Shown here: positions 43,050 to 51,836 of the stretch, piece by piece
Numbering within the stretch: position 1 is the first letter of the stretch
Layout of the letters: the number at the start of each line of letters is the position of its first letter
Assembly: GCA_038247175.1 (NCBI GenBank)
Contig: JBBRVD010000001.1
Location: 1 to 63,406 of the forward strand
DNA length: 63,406 nucleotides
DNA from: CAISIP01 sp038247175
GTDB lineage: Bacteria; Pseudomonadota; Gammaproteobacteria; Burkholderiales; Burkholderiaceae_C
Reading direction: 5' to 3'
Program-made: the position numbers and the translations under genes
The notes under the pieces: model-generated
Seen by the model: the letters and a program-made list of their open reading frames with translations, nothing else
Database searches by the model: none
What the model was told of the DNA's origin: nothing

Positions 43050-44972
43050 TCAGGACGATTTGCGCACGCGCAGATACCACTCGCACAACAGCCGCACCTG
43101 TTTCTCGGTGTAGCCCTTGCTGATCATGCGATCGACGAAGTCCTGGTGCTTCTTCTGGTCGTCGGCGCTGGCCTTGGCATTGAACGATATCACCGGCAAC
43201 AGGTCTTCGGTATTGGAGAACATCTTCTTCTCGATCACCGCGCGCAACTTCTCGTACGAGGTCCAGCTCGGGGTGCGGCCCTCGTTCCTGGCCCGTGCCC
43301 GCAGCACGAAATTGACCACCTCGTTGCGGAAGTCCTTCGGGTTGGAGATACCGGCGGGTTTCTCCATCTTCTCGAGCTCGTCGTTGAGTGCGGCGCGGTC
43401 GAGCATCTCGCCGGTGTTGACATCGCGGTATTCCTGGTCCTGTATCCAGAAGTCGGCGTAGGTGACGTAACGGTCGAAGATGTTCTGTCCGTACTCGGAA
43501 TAACTCTCGAGGTAGGCGGTCTGGATCTCCTTGCCGATGAACTCGGCATACCGCGGCGACAGGAATTCCTTGATGATGCGCAGGTGCTTTTCCTCGATCT
43601 CGGGAGCGAACTGCTCCTGTTCGATCTGCTGCTCGAGCACGTACATCAGGTGCACCGGGTTGGCAGCCACCTCGCGGTGGTCGAAGTTGAACACCCGCGA
43701 CAGGATCTTGAATGCGAAACGCGTCGATAGACCGGTCATGCCCTCGTCCACGCCGGCGAAGTCGCGATACTCCTGGTAACTCTTGGCCTTGGGGTCGGTA
43801 TCCTTGAGATTTTCGCCGTCGTACACCCGCATCTTGGAGTAAAGACTCGAGTTCTCCGGCTCCTTGAGCCGCGACAGGACCGAGAACTGCGCCAGCATGC
43901 GCAGGGTATCGGGTGCGCAGGGCGCCTCGGACAGGGATGAATGGGTCAGCAGCTTTTCGTAGATGTGGATTTCGTCCGACACCCGAAGCGAGTAGGGCAC
44001 CTTGACAATGTAGATCCGGTCCAGGAACGCCTCGTTGTTCCGGTTGTTCTTGAAGGTCAGCCATTCGGCTTCGTTGGAGTGCGCCAGCACCAGCCCGTCG
44101 AACGGGATGGCGCCGAAGCCCTCGGTGCCCTTGTAATTGCCCTCCTGCGTTGCGGTCAGCAGAGGATGCAGTACCTTGATCGGTGCCTTGAACATCTCGA
44201 CGAACTCCAGCACGCCGCGATTGGCCAGGCACAGGCCGCCCGAATACGAGTAGGCATCCGGGTCGTCCTGTGAATAGGACTCGAGTTTGCGGATATCGAT
44301 CTTGCCCACCAGCGACGAGATGTCCTGGTTGTTCTCGTCGCCCGGTTCGGTTTTGGCCACCGCGACCTGCGACAGCACCGAAGGGTTCAGGCGCACGACC
44401 CGAAATTGCGTGATGTCGCCGCCGTACTCGCGCAGCCGCTTGACTGCCCAGGGGCTCATGATGGTGTTGAGATACCGTCGCGCGATGCCGTAGTCGTCTT
44501 GCAGCAGTTTGCCGTCTTCGTGCGGATTGAACAGGCCCAGCGGCGATTCGTGCACTGGAGAGGCCTTGATCGCGTAGATCGGGATCTTCTCGATCAGATA
44601 CTTGAGTTTCTCTGCCAGCGTCGATTTACCGCCACCCACCGGGCCGAGCAGGTAGAGGATCTGCTTCTTCTCTTCGAGGCCCTGGGCTGCATGGCGGAAG
44701 TAGGACACGATGTGTTCAATCGCGTCCTCCATGCCATACAGGTCACCAAAGTTGGGATAGCGGCGCAGCATCTTGTTGGCAAAGATGCGCGACAGTCGCT
44801 GGTCGGTACGGGTGTCGATCAGTTCCGGCTCGCCGATCGCGACGAGCATACGCTCGGCGACGCTGGCGTAAACGGTGGGGTCCTTCTTGCACAGATCCAG
44901 GTACTCCTGAATCGACATCTCCTCTTCTTGCGCCGCTTCGAATCGACTCTGGTAACGCGAAAAAATCGACAT
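43050..44972 (-). CDS. prkA: PrkA family serine protein kinase (YeaG)
   Basis: A 640-residue PrkA protein. The N-terminal AAA-like ATPase has Walker A GPVGGGKST near residue 110 and continues with PVHESPLGLFNPHED and GLCLANRGVLEFVEMFKAP. The C-terminal region (LNDELEKMEKPAGISNPKDF, RARARNEGRTPSWTSYEKLR) is the PrkA kinase-like domain. In E. coli YeaG acts in nitrogen starvation and stationary phase. AAGGAGG precedes the ATG. It heads prkA-yeaH-spoVR, with an intergenic repeat before yeaH. Protein kinase versus AAA+ protease activity in this family is debated. Confidence 0.95.
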   Translation of the reverse strand: MSIFSRYQSRFEAAQEEEMSIQEYLDLCKKDPTVYASVAERMLVAIGEPELIDTRTDQRLSRIFANKMLRRYPNFGDLYGMEDAIEHIVSYFRHAAQGLEEKKQILYLLGPVGGGKSTLAEKLKYLIEKIPIYAIKASPVHESPLGLFNPHEDGKLLQDDYGIARRYLNTIMSPWAVKRLREYGGDITQFRVVRLNPSVLSQVAVAKTEPGDENNQDISSLVGKIDIRKLESYSQDDPDAYSYSGGLCLANRGVLEFVEMFKAPIKVLHPLLTATQEGNYKGTEGFGAIPFDGLVLAHSNEAEWLTFKNNRNNEAFLDRIYIVKVPYSLRVSDEIHIYEKLLTHSSLSEAPCAPDTLRMLAQFSVLSRLKEPENSSLYSKMRVYDGENLKDTDPKAKSYQEYRDFAGVDEGMTGLSTRFAFKILSRVFNFDHREVAANPVHLMYVLEQQIEQEQFAPEIEEKHLRIIKEFLSPRYAEFIGKEIQTAYLESYSEYGQNIFDRYVTYADFWIQDQEYRDVNTGEMLDRAALNDELEKMEKPAGISNPKDFRNEVVNFVLRARARNEGRTPSWTSYEKLRAVIEKKMFSNTEDLLPVISFNAKASADDQKKHQDFVDRMISKGYTEKQVRLLCEWYLRVRKSS

Positions 44973-45226
44973 CGACTTCCTCCTTGTAGCGAGAGCGGGA
45001 CACCGGGGTCATGCGGCGCTCCCTGGATGATTGGAATTCATGATAGCCATTACCCGGCACACCTGCCAGTGAGGGTTATAGGTATTTGACGCATGCCGAG
45101 GCATTTGGTTGACCTGGTACGGCACGATGTTGTAACCGGGCTTGTCGGAGCCGGACCATGGTGTGCGTAACGGCTTGTGCGCCTGCGCGTCGTCGGGCGG
45201 CGCGCAAGCCTGTACGTGTTGCAGTG
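44973..45226. other. 254-bp region upstream of prkA
   Basis: This gap should hold the prkA promoter if the gene is transcribed separately from the small envelope genes upstream. I find no sigma-54 box in the correct orientation; a GGCACG-N4-TGTA near 45120 points the other way. No gene is visible. Confidence 0.45.
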
Positions 45227-45496
45227 TCAGCGGGCCGCGCCGCGCACAAAGGCCTGCAGGTCGTCCAGCAAGGCGGCAAACATCTGTTCATTGTCCGATG
45301 CGTTGCGCATCGGCTTGTCCAGGCCCTTGGTCAGCGAGGTGACCTTGAGTTCATCGGCGCACATGTACAGCTGCCCGATCTTCTCGGCCACCGCCTGGTA
45401 GCTGTTGTTGATGTCCTGCACGCGCCGAGTCAGTTCGCCGATCGCTGTGGCGTCGATAGTCTCGAGCTCGGAAATCATCGTGGTGTCGATATGCAT
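45227..45496 (-). CDS. small uncharacterised helical protein
   Basis: An 89-residue, mainly helical soluble protein (ATAIGELTRRVQDINNSYQA, VAEKIGQLYMCADELKV, MFAALLDDLQAFVRGAAR) with no signal peptide or membrane segment. I do not recognise a family. It lies between the BON lipoprotein gene and prkA on the same strand, 69 bp after the former. A weak GGAA site precedes the ATG. The regular amphipathic helices argue for a real protein. Confidence 0.6.
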   Translation of the reverse strand: MHIDTTMISELETIDATAIGELTRRVQDINNSYQAVAEKIGQLYMCADELKVTSLTKGLDKPMRNASDNEQMFAALLDDLQAFVRGAAR

Positions 45497-45565
45497 GGTT
45501 GTTCCAATCGGACTGCCGGTGTGCGCGGGGTATCGCTGAGCACACCGGTCGGTGCCGCCTCGATA

Positions 45566-45877
45566 TCAGCGGATCAGGATGTCGTTCTTGACCTGCCTGA
45601 CGCCCGGCACACCCTGAGCCAGCTGGACGGCGCGGTTGCGCTCGGAGACCTTCTTGACAAAACCGGCCAATTGCACCGTGCCTTTGAAGGTCTCGACGTT
45701 GATTGACAGGCCACTGACATCGGGATCGTTCAGCAACAAGGACTTGACGCGCGCGGTCAATATCGTGTCGTCGATGTATTCACCAGTGCTCGCCCGCTGG
45801 GGATTGCCGGCGCAGGCCGCCAGGATCAGGGCCAGACCGAGTGCCAGAACCAGCTGGCCTGTTTTCTGCAGATTCAC
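45566..45877 (-). CDS. BON-domain lipoprotein
   Basis: A 103-residue lipoprotein. The signal peptide ends in a lipobox LAAC at residues 19-22, so Cys22 should be lipidated. One BON domain follows (DDTILTARVKSLLLNDPDVS, INVETFKGTVQLAGFVKK, AVQLAQGVPGVRQVKNDILI), the OsmY-like fold thought to bind phospholipid and support the cell envelope under stress. It is spaced 52 bp after the LapA-like gene and 69 bp before the small helical gene, consistent with one envelope-stress transcript upstream of prkA. Confidence 0.87.
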   Translation of the reverse strand: MNLQKTGQLVLALGLALILAACAGNPQRASTGEYIDDTILTARVKSLLLNDPDVSGLSINVETFKGTVQLAGFVKKVSERNRAVQLAQGVPGVRQVKNDILIR

Positions 45878-45929
45878 GTTGTCTCCTTGGTTGAGTGGAT
45901 GAAATATCGGCGGTGCGTTGCGGCGGGCT

Positions 45930-46361
45930 TCAGCGGCGTGCGACCAGCTCGGTCAACGACAGCGGCTGCGCATGGTCCTGCCGCGTCTCCGACGGCATGG
46001 ACACGACAGAAGCAGAGCCCATGCGCTCGTTGAGCAGCCGGAATTCGGTCGAGATCAACTGGTGCAGGTTTTCCATGCGCGAGGCTTCAGCCTTGTCCGC
46101 CAGCGCCTGCACCCGGTGGATCTCCTTGAGCAGCTTGCGGCTCTCCAGCAGCGAGCTGATCTGGTTGTTCAGGTAGGCGACCAGGAAGAATGCCAGCAGC
46201 ACGCCAGCCGTGGCCAGCAGCACGACGCCCAGCGGCGCCTCGCCTTGCCACAACACCAGATCCAGCGGCGCCGGCGAGGTGAGCGTGTGCCAATTGAGGA
46301 AACACAAGGCGGCGACGATGGCCAGCGCTCCCCACGCCAATAAATTGCTTACCCGTTTCAT
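45930..46361 (-). CDS. LapA-like (DUF1049) two-helix membrane protein
   Basis: A 143-residue protein with two transmembrane helices (residues 5-24 and about 42-64) followed by a cytosolic coiled coil (LNNQISSLLESRKLLKEIHR, VQALADKAEASRMENLHQLI). The layout matches lipopolysaccharide-assembly LapA-like/DUF1049 proteins, although this one is longer at the C-terminus. The start MKRVSNLL is preceded by CGGAGAA. It is the first gene of a small minus-strand group ending at prkA and is divergent from a LysR regulator gene. Confidence 0.65.
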   Translation of the reverse strand: MKRVSNLLAWGALAIVAALCFLNWHTLTSPAPLDLVLWQGEAPLGVVLLATAGVLLAFFLVAYLNNQISSLLESRKLLKEIHRVQALADKAEASRMENLHQLISTEFRLLNERMGSASVVSMPSETRQDHAQPLSLTELVARR

Positions 46362-46453
46362 GTTGTTCTCCGGTTGTTGGAGGCAGCGGTATCGATGCGC
46401 GCCGACGCACTGCTTTTGCACTGTTTAGGGATTCGGGCTCAGTGTATATTATG

Positions 46454-46485
46454 ATTTTTGCGAAGTAAACGCGAAAATTTATAAA
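46454..46485 (+). promoter_or_regulatory. LysR-type operator overlapping a sigma-70-like promoter
   Basis: ATTTTTGCG (46454-46462) and CGCGAAAAT (46470-46478) form an inverted repeat with one mismatch and a 7-bp spacer, the geometry of a LysR binding site. It overlaps a promoter with TTGCGA at 46458-46463, a 16-bp spacer and TATAAA at 46480-46485. The region is AT-rich unlike its surroundings and is shared by the divergent LysR and LapA-like genes, so autoregulation and control of the neighbour are plausible. Confidence 0.5.
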
Positions 46486-46498
46486 GACCGTTTGCAAA

Positions 46499-47473
46499 AT
46501 GAAAATGTTTGGGATTGAGGCAGCGCCCGAAGTGGAACCGGCGGCTCATCGCAACTTGCTGGACTGGAATGATTTTCAGCTGGTGTTGCAGGTTGCCCGC
46601 CATGGCAGCGTGGCCAAGGCCTGCGCGGCGTCGGGCACCACCCATTCGACGGTGCTGCGCAAGCTCGATGCGCTCGAGACCCGCCTGGCCACGCGCCTGT
46701 TCGAACGTACGCGGGGGCGGTACGTACTGACCCCGGCGGGTCACGAGATCGAACAGGCCGCGCGTGTGTTCGAGCCGCAGGCCCAGTTGGCCGAGACGCG
46801 GGTGCGCGGTCAGGATATGCGGCCCAGCGGCGATGTTCGCGTGGCGGTGGCATCGATCCTGGTCGAGCGGCTGATCCCGGGTGTGCTGGTGCAGTTCCGC
46901 TCGGCTTTTCCCGATGTGCGCATCGAGCTGGTCGCCTCGCGCGACCATGTGAGCCTGTCGCGTCGCGATGCCGATGTTGCGATCCGGGTGGCTGACCTGG
47001 TCCCGGAATGGATGATCGGACGCAAGCTGGCGACGGTCCAGTTCAAGGTGTACGGGTTGCGGCGCGGGTCGGGACGCGCCAACCTGCGCAGCGTCGAGAC
47101 GCTGGCGCAGGAGCGGCGCTGGATTGCGTTCGAGCGCGACGCGCGTGAACTCAAGTTCGATCGCTGGCTGGCGCAGCAGTTGCCAGACTCCAGTGTCGTG
47201 TTGCGCGTCGACAATTTCAGCCACGCGCTGAGCATGGTCCGCTCGGGTCTGGGAATCGCCCTGCTGCCGGCCTTTCTGGAGCACGAGCTGTCGGAACTGC
47301 AGCCGATGACGGCGGCCATCGCCGAACTGGAGACACCGCTGTGGTTGCTGACCCATCCAGAGCTCAAGAACACCACCCGCATCAAGGTGCTGATGCGCGC
47401 CTTCGGGCCGGCGCTGGCGCATGCGGTGCAGGCAGCGCAGGTCGCGCGCGGCGGTATTGTTGGCGCCGCCTGA
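46499..47473 (+). CDS. LysR-family transcriptional regulator
   Basis: A 324-residue LysR regulator with the helix-turn-helix at residues 20-80 (LLDWNDFQLVLQVARHGSVA, ASGTTHSTVLRKLDALE) and an effector domain (DVRVAVASILVERLIPGVLV, DADVAIRVADLV, SGLGIALLPAFL). The inducer is unknown. The predicted transcript starts about eight bases before this ATG, so the message may be nearly leaderless; ATG at 46505 is an alternative. It is convergent with serB and divergent from the LapA-like gene, the most likely regulatory target. Confidence 0.85.
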   Translation: MKMFGIEAAPEVEPAAHRNLLDWNDFQLVLQVARHGSVAKACAASGTTHSTVLRKLDALETRLATRLFERTRGRYVLTPAGHEIEQAARVFEPQAQLAETRVRGQDMRPSGDVRVAVASILVERLIPGVLVQFRSAFPDVRIELVASRDHVSLSRRDADVAIRVADLVPEWMIGRKLATVQFKVYGLRRGSGRANLRSVETLAQERRWIAFERDARELKFDRWLAQQLPDSSVVLRVDNFSHALSMVRSGLGIALLPAFLEHELSELQPMTAAIAELETPLWLLTHPELKNTTRIKVLMRAFGPALAHAVQAAQVARGGIVGAA

Positions 47474-47478
47474 GCGCC

Positions 47479-47497
47479 GCCTGTGACCCCGACAGGC
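47479..47497. terminator. short stem-loop between convergent genes
   Basis: GCCTGT (47479-47484) pairs with ACAGGC (47492-47497) across a 7-nt loop in the 26-bp gap between the LysR and serB stop codons. It could serve both directions but has no T-tract. Confidence 0.3.
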
Positions 47498-47499
47498 TC

Positions 47500-48240
47500 C
47501 TAGTCCCGCAGCACCTCGAGCAGGCGGTCCAGGCCGCCGGACTGGATCGCGACTTGGGCCTGTTCGCGTACGCGCGGCTTGGCATGGTAGGCCACGGACA
47601 GGCCCGCAACAGACATCATCGCCAGATCGTTGGCGCCGTCACCGACGGCAATCGCCTGGCGCGGCGTCAGTCCCAGCCGCGCGCAGGTCGTCAGCACCAT
47701 GCGCTTTTTTTCCTCGCCGTCGCAGATATCGCCCCAGTCCTGGTCAACCATCCGGCCAGTCAGCTTCCCGTCCACGATATCGAGTTGGTTGGAGCGGGTG
47801 AAGTCCAGTCTCAGCCGGTCGCGTATCCGATCCGAGAACCAGGTGAAACCGCCACTGACCAGCAGGGTCTTGAGGCCAGCGGCCTGGCAACGTTCCACCA
47901 GCACCGCGGCTCCGGGATTGAGCTGCAGCACGTCGCGGTACACCGCCTCCAGGTGGCTCACCGGTACGCCGGCCAACAGCGCCACGCGCTGGCGCAGGCT
48001 CTGCTTGTAGTCGGTGATCTCGCCGCGCATGGCGGCTTCGGTGATGGCGGCCACTTCGGCCTTGCGCCCGGCAGCGGCGGCGATCTCGTCGACGCATTCG
48101 ATGTTGATCAGCGTCGAGTCCATGTCGAAAGCGATCAGGCCGAAGTCGCGCAGGCGCAGCGGTGGCTGGATGCCACGGATATGCAAGCCGGGCGCCAATT
48201 CGAAGCTGCGGCATGCACTGGCGGTGGTGATGGTGGTCAT
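47500..48240 (-). CDS. serB: phosphoserine phosphatase SerB
   Basis: A 246-residue HAD-family phosphatase that releases L-serine from phosphoserine. The catalytic aspartates are in IAFDMDSTLINIECVDEIA, motif II in LLVSGGFTWFSDRI, the lysine follows in motif III, and motif IV is AIAVGDGANDLAMM. The extra N-terminal ACT-like region of longer SerB proteins is absent. It starts eight bases after the mfd stop on the same strand, suggesting cotranscription with mfd. Confidence 0.94.
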   Translation of the reverse strand: MTTITTASACRSFELAPGLHIRGIQPPLRLRDFGLIAFDMDSTLINIECVDEIAAAAGRKAEVAAITEAAMRGEITDYKQSLRQRVALLAGVPVSHLEAVYRDVLQLNPGAAVLVERCQAAGLKTLLVSGGFTWFSDRIRDRLRLDFTRSNQLDIVDGKLTGRMVDQDWGDICDGEEKKRMVLTTCARLGLTPRQAIAVGDGANDLAMMSVAGLSVAYHAKPRVREQAQVAIQSGGLDRLLEVLRD

Positions 48241-48248
48241 GGTCTGTT

Positions 48249-51200
48249 TCAGGCGACGGCGGTGACGCTCTGGGGCAGGGGTTGGCCCAGGCTGCGCAGC
48301 AGGTCGCGCACCATCTGGGCCCGTTCATGGGGTTCGGCCAGCGACCGTTCGATGCGCAGCTTCTCGTTCCCGACCAGTTTGATATGCCGGTGCTTGCGAA
48401 TCAGCTCGATGATGCGCAGCGGGTCGATGGGTGGCTCCTTGCAGAAGGTGACCGTTGTGAGCGCCGGCGTGGCGTCGACCTTCACAACGCCATAGGCGCG
48501 CGCAATCACGCGCAGCCGATGCACGTCGATCAGTGTCTGCGCCTGCGCCGGCAACTTGCCGAAGCGGTCGACCAGTTCCTCCAGCAGCGTGTCGATCTGC
48601 TCGCTGGTGCGGGCGCTCGCGAGCTTCTTGTAGAAACTCAGGCGCAGGTGTACATCGCCGCAATAGTCGCTGGGCAGCAGCGCGGGCGCGTGCAGGTTGA
48701 TGTCGGTGGTCACGCCCAGCGGCGCCAGCAGGTCCGGCTCGATGCCCTGCTTGAGCGAGCGTACGGCTTCAGACAACATCTCGTTGTACAGCTGAAAGCC
48801 GATCTCCATGATGTTGCCGCTCTGGTTCTCGCCCAGCACCTCGCCGGCGCCACGGATCTCGAGGTCATGCATGGCGAGATAGAAGCCCGAGCCCAGTTCC
48901 TCCATCTGCTGGATCGCCTCCAGCCGCTGGCTGGCCTGTTTGGTCAGGCCCTGCAGGTCGGGCACCATCAGGTAGGCATAAGCCTGGTGGTGGCTGCGGC
49001 CGACCCGGCCGCGCAACTGGTGCAGCTGCGCCAGGCCGAACTTGTCGGCGCGGCTCATGACGATGGTATTGGCGCTGGGCACGTCGATGCCGGTCTCGAT
49101 GATGGTCGAGCACAGCAGCAGGTTGCTGCGCTGGGCGATGAAGTCGCGCATCACCGCCTCGAGCTGGCGCTCGGGCATCTGGCCATGGGCCACGGCGATG
49201 CGCGCCTGCGGCAGCAGTTCCTCGAGCTTGGCCCGGCGGTTCTCGATCGTCTCGACCTCGTTGTGCAGGAAGTAGACCTGTCCGCCGCGCTTGAGCTCGC
49301 GCAGCACCGCTTCGCGGATCACCCCGTTATCCTCGGTACGCACGAAGGTCTTGATCGCCAGCCGGCGCTGCGGCGCGGTTGCAATGACGCTGAGGTCGCG
49401 CAGGCCTTCAAGCGCCATGCCCAGCGTGCGCGGGATCGGCGTGGCGGTCAGCGTCAACACGTCGACCTCGGCGCGCAACGCCTTCATCGCCTCCTTGTGG
49501 CGTACCCCGAAGCGGTGCTCCTCGTCGATGATCAGCAAGCCCAGATTCTTGAACCGGGTGTCCTGGCCCAGCAACTTGTGCGTGCCCACGACGATGTCGA
49601 TCGTGCCGTCGGCCAGGCCCTTCATGGCGGCCGTGATTTCCTTGCCCGAGCGGAAGCGGCTCATCTCGGCGATCTTGACCGGCCACTTGCCGAAGCGGTC
49701 GGTCAAAGTCTGGAAATGCTGCTCCGCCAGCAAGGTGGTGGGCGCCAGCAGTGCGACCTGCTTGCCGCCCGTCACCGCGACAAACGCGGCGCGCAGTGCG
49801 ACCTCGGTCTTGCCGAACCCCACGTCGCCACAGATCAGGCGGTCCATCGGGCGCGGGCTGATCATGTCCTGTATCACGGCGTGGATCGCCGCCTGCTGGT
49901 CGGCGGTCTCCTCGAAACCGAAATCGTTGGCGAAAGCTTCATAGTCGTTGGGCGAGTAGCGGAACGCATGCCCCTCGCGCAACGCCCGGCGTGCATAGAT
50001 GTTGAGCAACTCGGCAGCCGAGTCGCGCACCTGCTGCGCCGCCTTGCGCCTGGCTTTTTCCCACTGGCCCGAGCCGAGCTTGTGCAGTGGCGCTTCGTCG
50101 GCGCTGACGCCGGTGTAACGGCTGATCAGCTGCAACTGGCTGACCGGCACGTAGAGTACGGCGGCACCGGCATATTCCAGCTGCAGGAATTCCTGGGTCG
50201 CGTTCTCGCCATTCGCGTCCTGTGGCCCCAGCGCCAGGTTGACGAGGCCCCGATAACGACCGACGCCATGGGCGCTGTGCACCACCGGGTCGCCGACCTT
50301 GAGTTCACTCAGGTCCTTGATCAGCGCCTCGACGTCGCTGACCTGTTCCTGCTTCCTGCGCCGGCGCGCGACCGGGCCGGTCGCGAACAGCTCGGTTTCG
50401 GTCACGAAGTCGATCCCGGATTCCAGCCACGAGAAGCCGTTCATCAGGCTCGACGTGGCCAGGCCCAGCTTCTCGTCGCTGTCCAGGAATGCCTGCAGGG
50501 TGTCGAAACGCAGGGGTTCAACCGCGCTCGCGCGCAGGAAGTCGAGCAGGCTTTCGCGCCGGCCCGCACTCTCGGCCAGCAGCAACACGCGCTGCGCGGT
50601 TTCCCCGATATATTGCTTGAGCCGCGATAGCGGCTCCTCGGCGCCCCGTACCACCGTCAGCGGCGGCAACGACCGCCATTCGTTCTGCGCATCCTCGGCC
50701 GTGCCGCCTTGCGCCTCGGGCGCACGCATGGCCAGTTGCGCATACGACTTGGCGCGTGCGTAAAACTGTTCGGCGTCCAGGAACAACGCCTGCGGTGACA
50801 GCACCGGTCGCTCGGGGTCCCCCTGGAGCAGCCGATAACGGTCGCGGGTGTCCTGCCAGAAGCGGGCGAATGCGGGCTCGATGTCGCCGTGCAGCACCAG
50901 CGTTGCTTCGGTGCCGAGATAGTCGAACACGGTGGCGGTCTGGTCAAAGAACAGCGGCAGGTAATACTCGATGCCGGCGGTGGCCACACCGGCGCCCATA
51001 TCCTTGTAGATGCGGCTCTTGGTCGGGTCGCCCTCGAGCAACTCGCGCCAGCGGCTGCGAAATCGGGTGCGTGCGGGGTCGTCCATCGGAAATTCGCGCC
51101 CGGGCAGCAATCGCACCTCGGGCACCGGATACAGGCTGCGCTGGGTGTCCGGATCGAAGCTGCGGATGCTGTCGATCTCGTCATCGAACAGGTCCACACG

Positions 51201-51749
51201 GTAGGGCATCGGCGAGCCCATCGGGAACAGGTCGATCAGACTGCCACGCACCGCATACTCGCCCGGGCTGACCACCTGGCTCACGTGGTTGTAGCCGGCC
51301 AACGTCAGCTGTGCCCGCAGGCGGGCCTCGTCGAGTTTCTGTCCGGTCTTGAAATGAAAGGTGTAGGCGGCCATGAAGGCGGGTGGCGCCAGCCGGTACA
51401 GGGCGGTGGTGGCCGGCACCAGTACCAGGTCAGCGCCCTGTTCCTGCCCGTGCCGGGAGATCTGCCACAGCGTCGCGAGCCGTTCGCTGATCAGGTCCTG
51501 GTGCGGAGAAAAGGTGTCGTACGGCAGGGTTTCCCAGTCCGGGAATACCGCGGCGCGCACCTCGGGCGCGAAGAAACCGATCTCCTCGATCAGCCGTTGC
51601 GCATCCGCGGCCTGGGCCGTGACGATGACCGTCAGGCGTCGCTGGGCCTTGTCCGCGACCGCCTGTCGCGCCAGCAGCAGCGCGTCGGCGGAACCGGGCG
51701 GACGTGCTACGGTGAAACGGTGGCCGGGTTTGAGTCTGGGCAGGTACAT
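48249..51749 (-). CDS. mfd: transcription-repair coupling factor Mfd
   Basis: A 1166-residue Mfd, which removes RNA polymerase stalled at DNA lesions and recruits UvrA. The N-terminal UvrB-homology module has FPDWETLPYDTFSPHQDLIS. The RNA-polymerase-interacting domain follows near residue 470 (VGDPVVHSAHGVGRYRGLV). The translocase motor has Walker A GDVGFGKTEVALRAAF, DEEH, and the RecG-like LRGRVGRSHHQAYAYL. The UvrA-binding C-terminal domain closes the protein. I start at MYLPRLKPG; in-frame starts up to 51860 would overlap ispD. Confidence 0.96.
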   Translation of the reverse strand: MYLPRLKPGHRFTVARPPGSADALLLARQAVADKAQRRLTVIVTAQAADAQRLIEEIGFFAPEVRAAVFPDWETLPYDTFSPHQDLISERLATLWQISRHGQEQGADLVLVPATTALYRLAPPAFMAAYTFHFKTGQKLDEARLRAQLTLAGYNHVSQVVSPGEYAVRGSLIDLFPMGSPMPYRVDLFDDEIDSIRSFDPDTQRSLYPVPEVRLLPGREFPMDDPARTRFRSRWRELLEGDPTKSRIYKDMGAGVATAGIEYYLPLFFDQTATVFDYLGTEATLVLHGDIEPAFARFWQDTRDRYRLLQGDPERPVLSPQALFLDAEQFYARAKSYAQLAMRAPEAQGGTAEDAQNEWRSLPPLTVVRGAEEPLSRLKQYIGETAQRVLLLAESAGRRESLLDFLRASAVEPLRFDTLQAFLDSDEKLGLATSSLMNGFSWLESGIDFVTETELFATGPVARRRRKQEQVSDVEALIKDLSELKVGDPVVHSAHGVGRYRGLVNLALGPQDANGENATQEFLQLEYAGAAVLYVPVSQLQLISRYTGVSADEAPLHKLGSGQWEKARRKAAQQVRDSAAELLNIYARRALREGHAFRYSPNDYEAFANDFGFEETADQQAAIHAVIQDMISPRPMDRLICGDVGFGKTEVALRAAFVAVTGGKQVALLAPTTLLAEQHFQTLTDRFGKWPVKIAEMSRFRSGKEITAAMKGLADGTIDIVVGTHKLLGQDTRFKNLGLLIIDEEHRFGVRHKEAMKALRAEVDVLTLTATPIPRTLGMALEGLRDLSVIATAPQRRLAIKTFVRTEDNGVIREAVLRELKRGGQVYFLHNEVETIENRRAKLEELLPQARIAVAHGQMPERQLEAVMRDFIAQRSNLLLCSTIIETGIDVPSANTIVMSRADKFGLAQLHQLRGRVGRSHHQAYAYLMVPDLQGLTKQASQRLEAIQQMEELGSGFYLAMHDLEIRGAGEVLGENQSGNIMEIGFQLYNEMLSEAVRSLKQGIEPDLLAPLGVTTDINLHAPALLPSDYCGDVHLRLSFYKKLASARTSEQIDTLLEELVDRFGKLPAQAQTLIDVHRLRVIARAYGVVKVDATPALTTVTFCKEPPIDPLRIIELIRKHRHIKLVGNEKLRIERSLAEPHERAQMVRDLLRSLGQPLPQSVTAVA

Positions 51750-51836
51750 GCAGTGGGGGTGGAGCGTCAAAATTGGGCTGGCAAACATGCCGAACCCCCT
51801 CGATCGCGATCCGGGAGGGGGAGAGGGGATTTTAGA

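Noticed and set aside
45115..45140. Possible sigma-54 promoter (GGCACG-N4-TGTA)
   Set aside because: It points away from prkA, has a poor -12 element, and has no gene in the correct position downstream.
48282..50630. Long plus-strand frame opposite mfd
   Set aside because: Mirror of the mfd translocase region, with no motifs.
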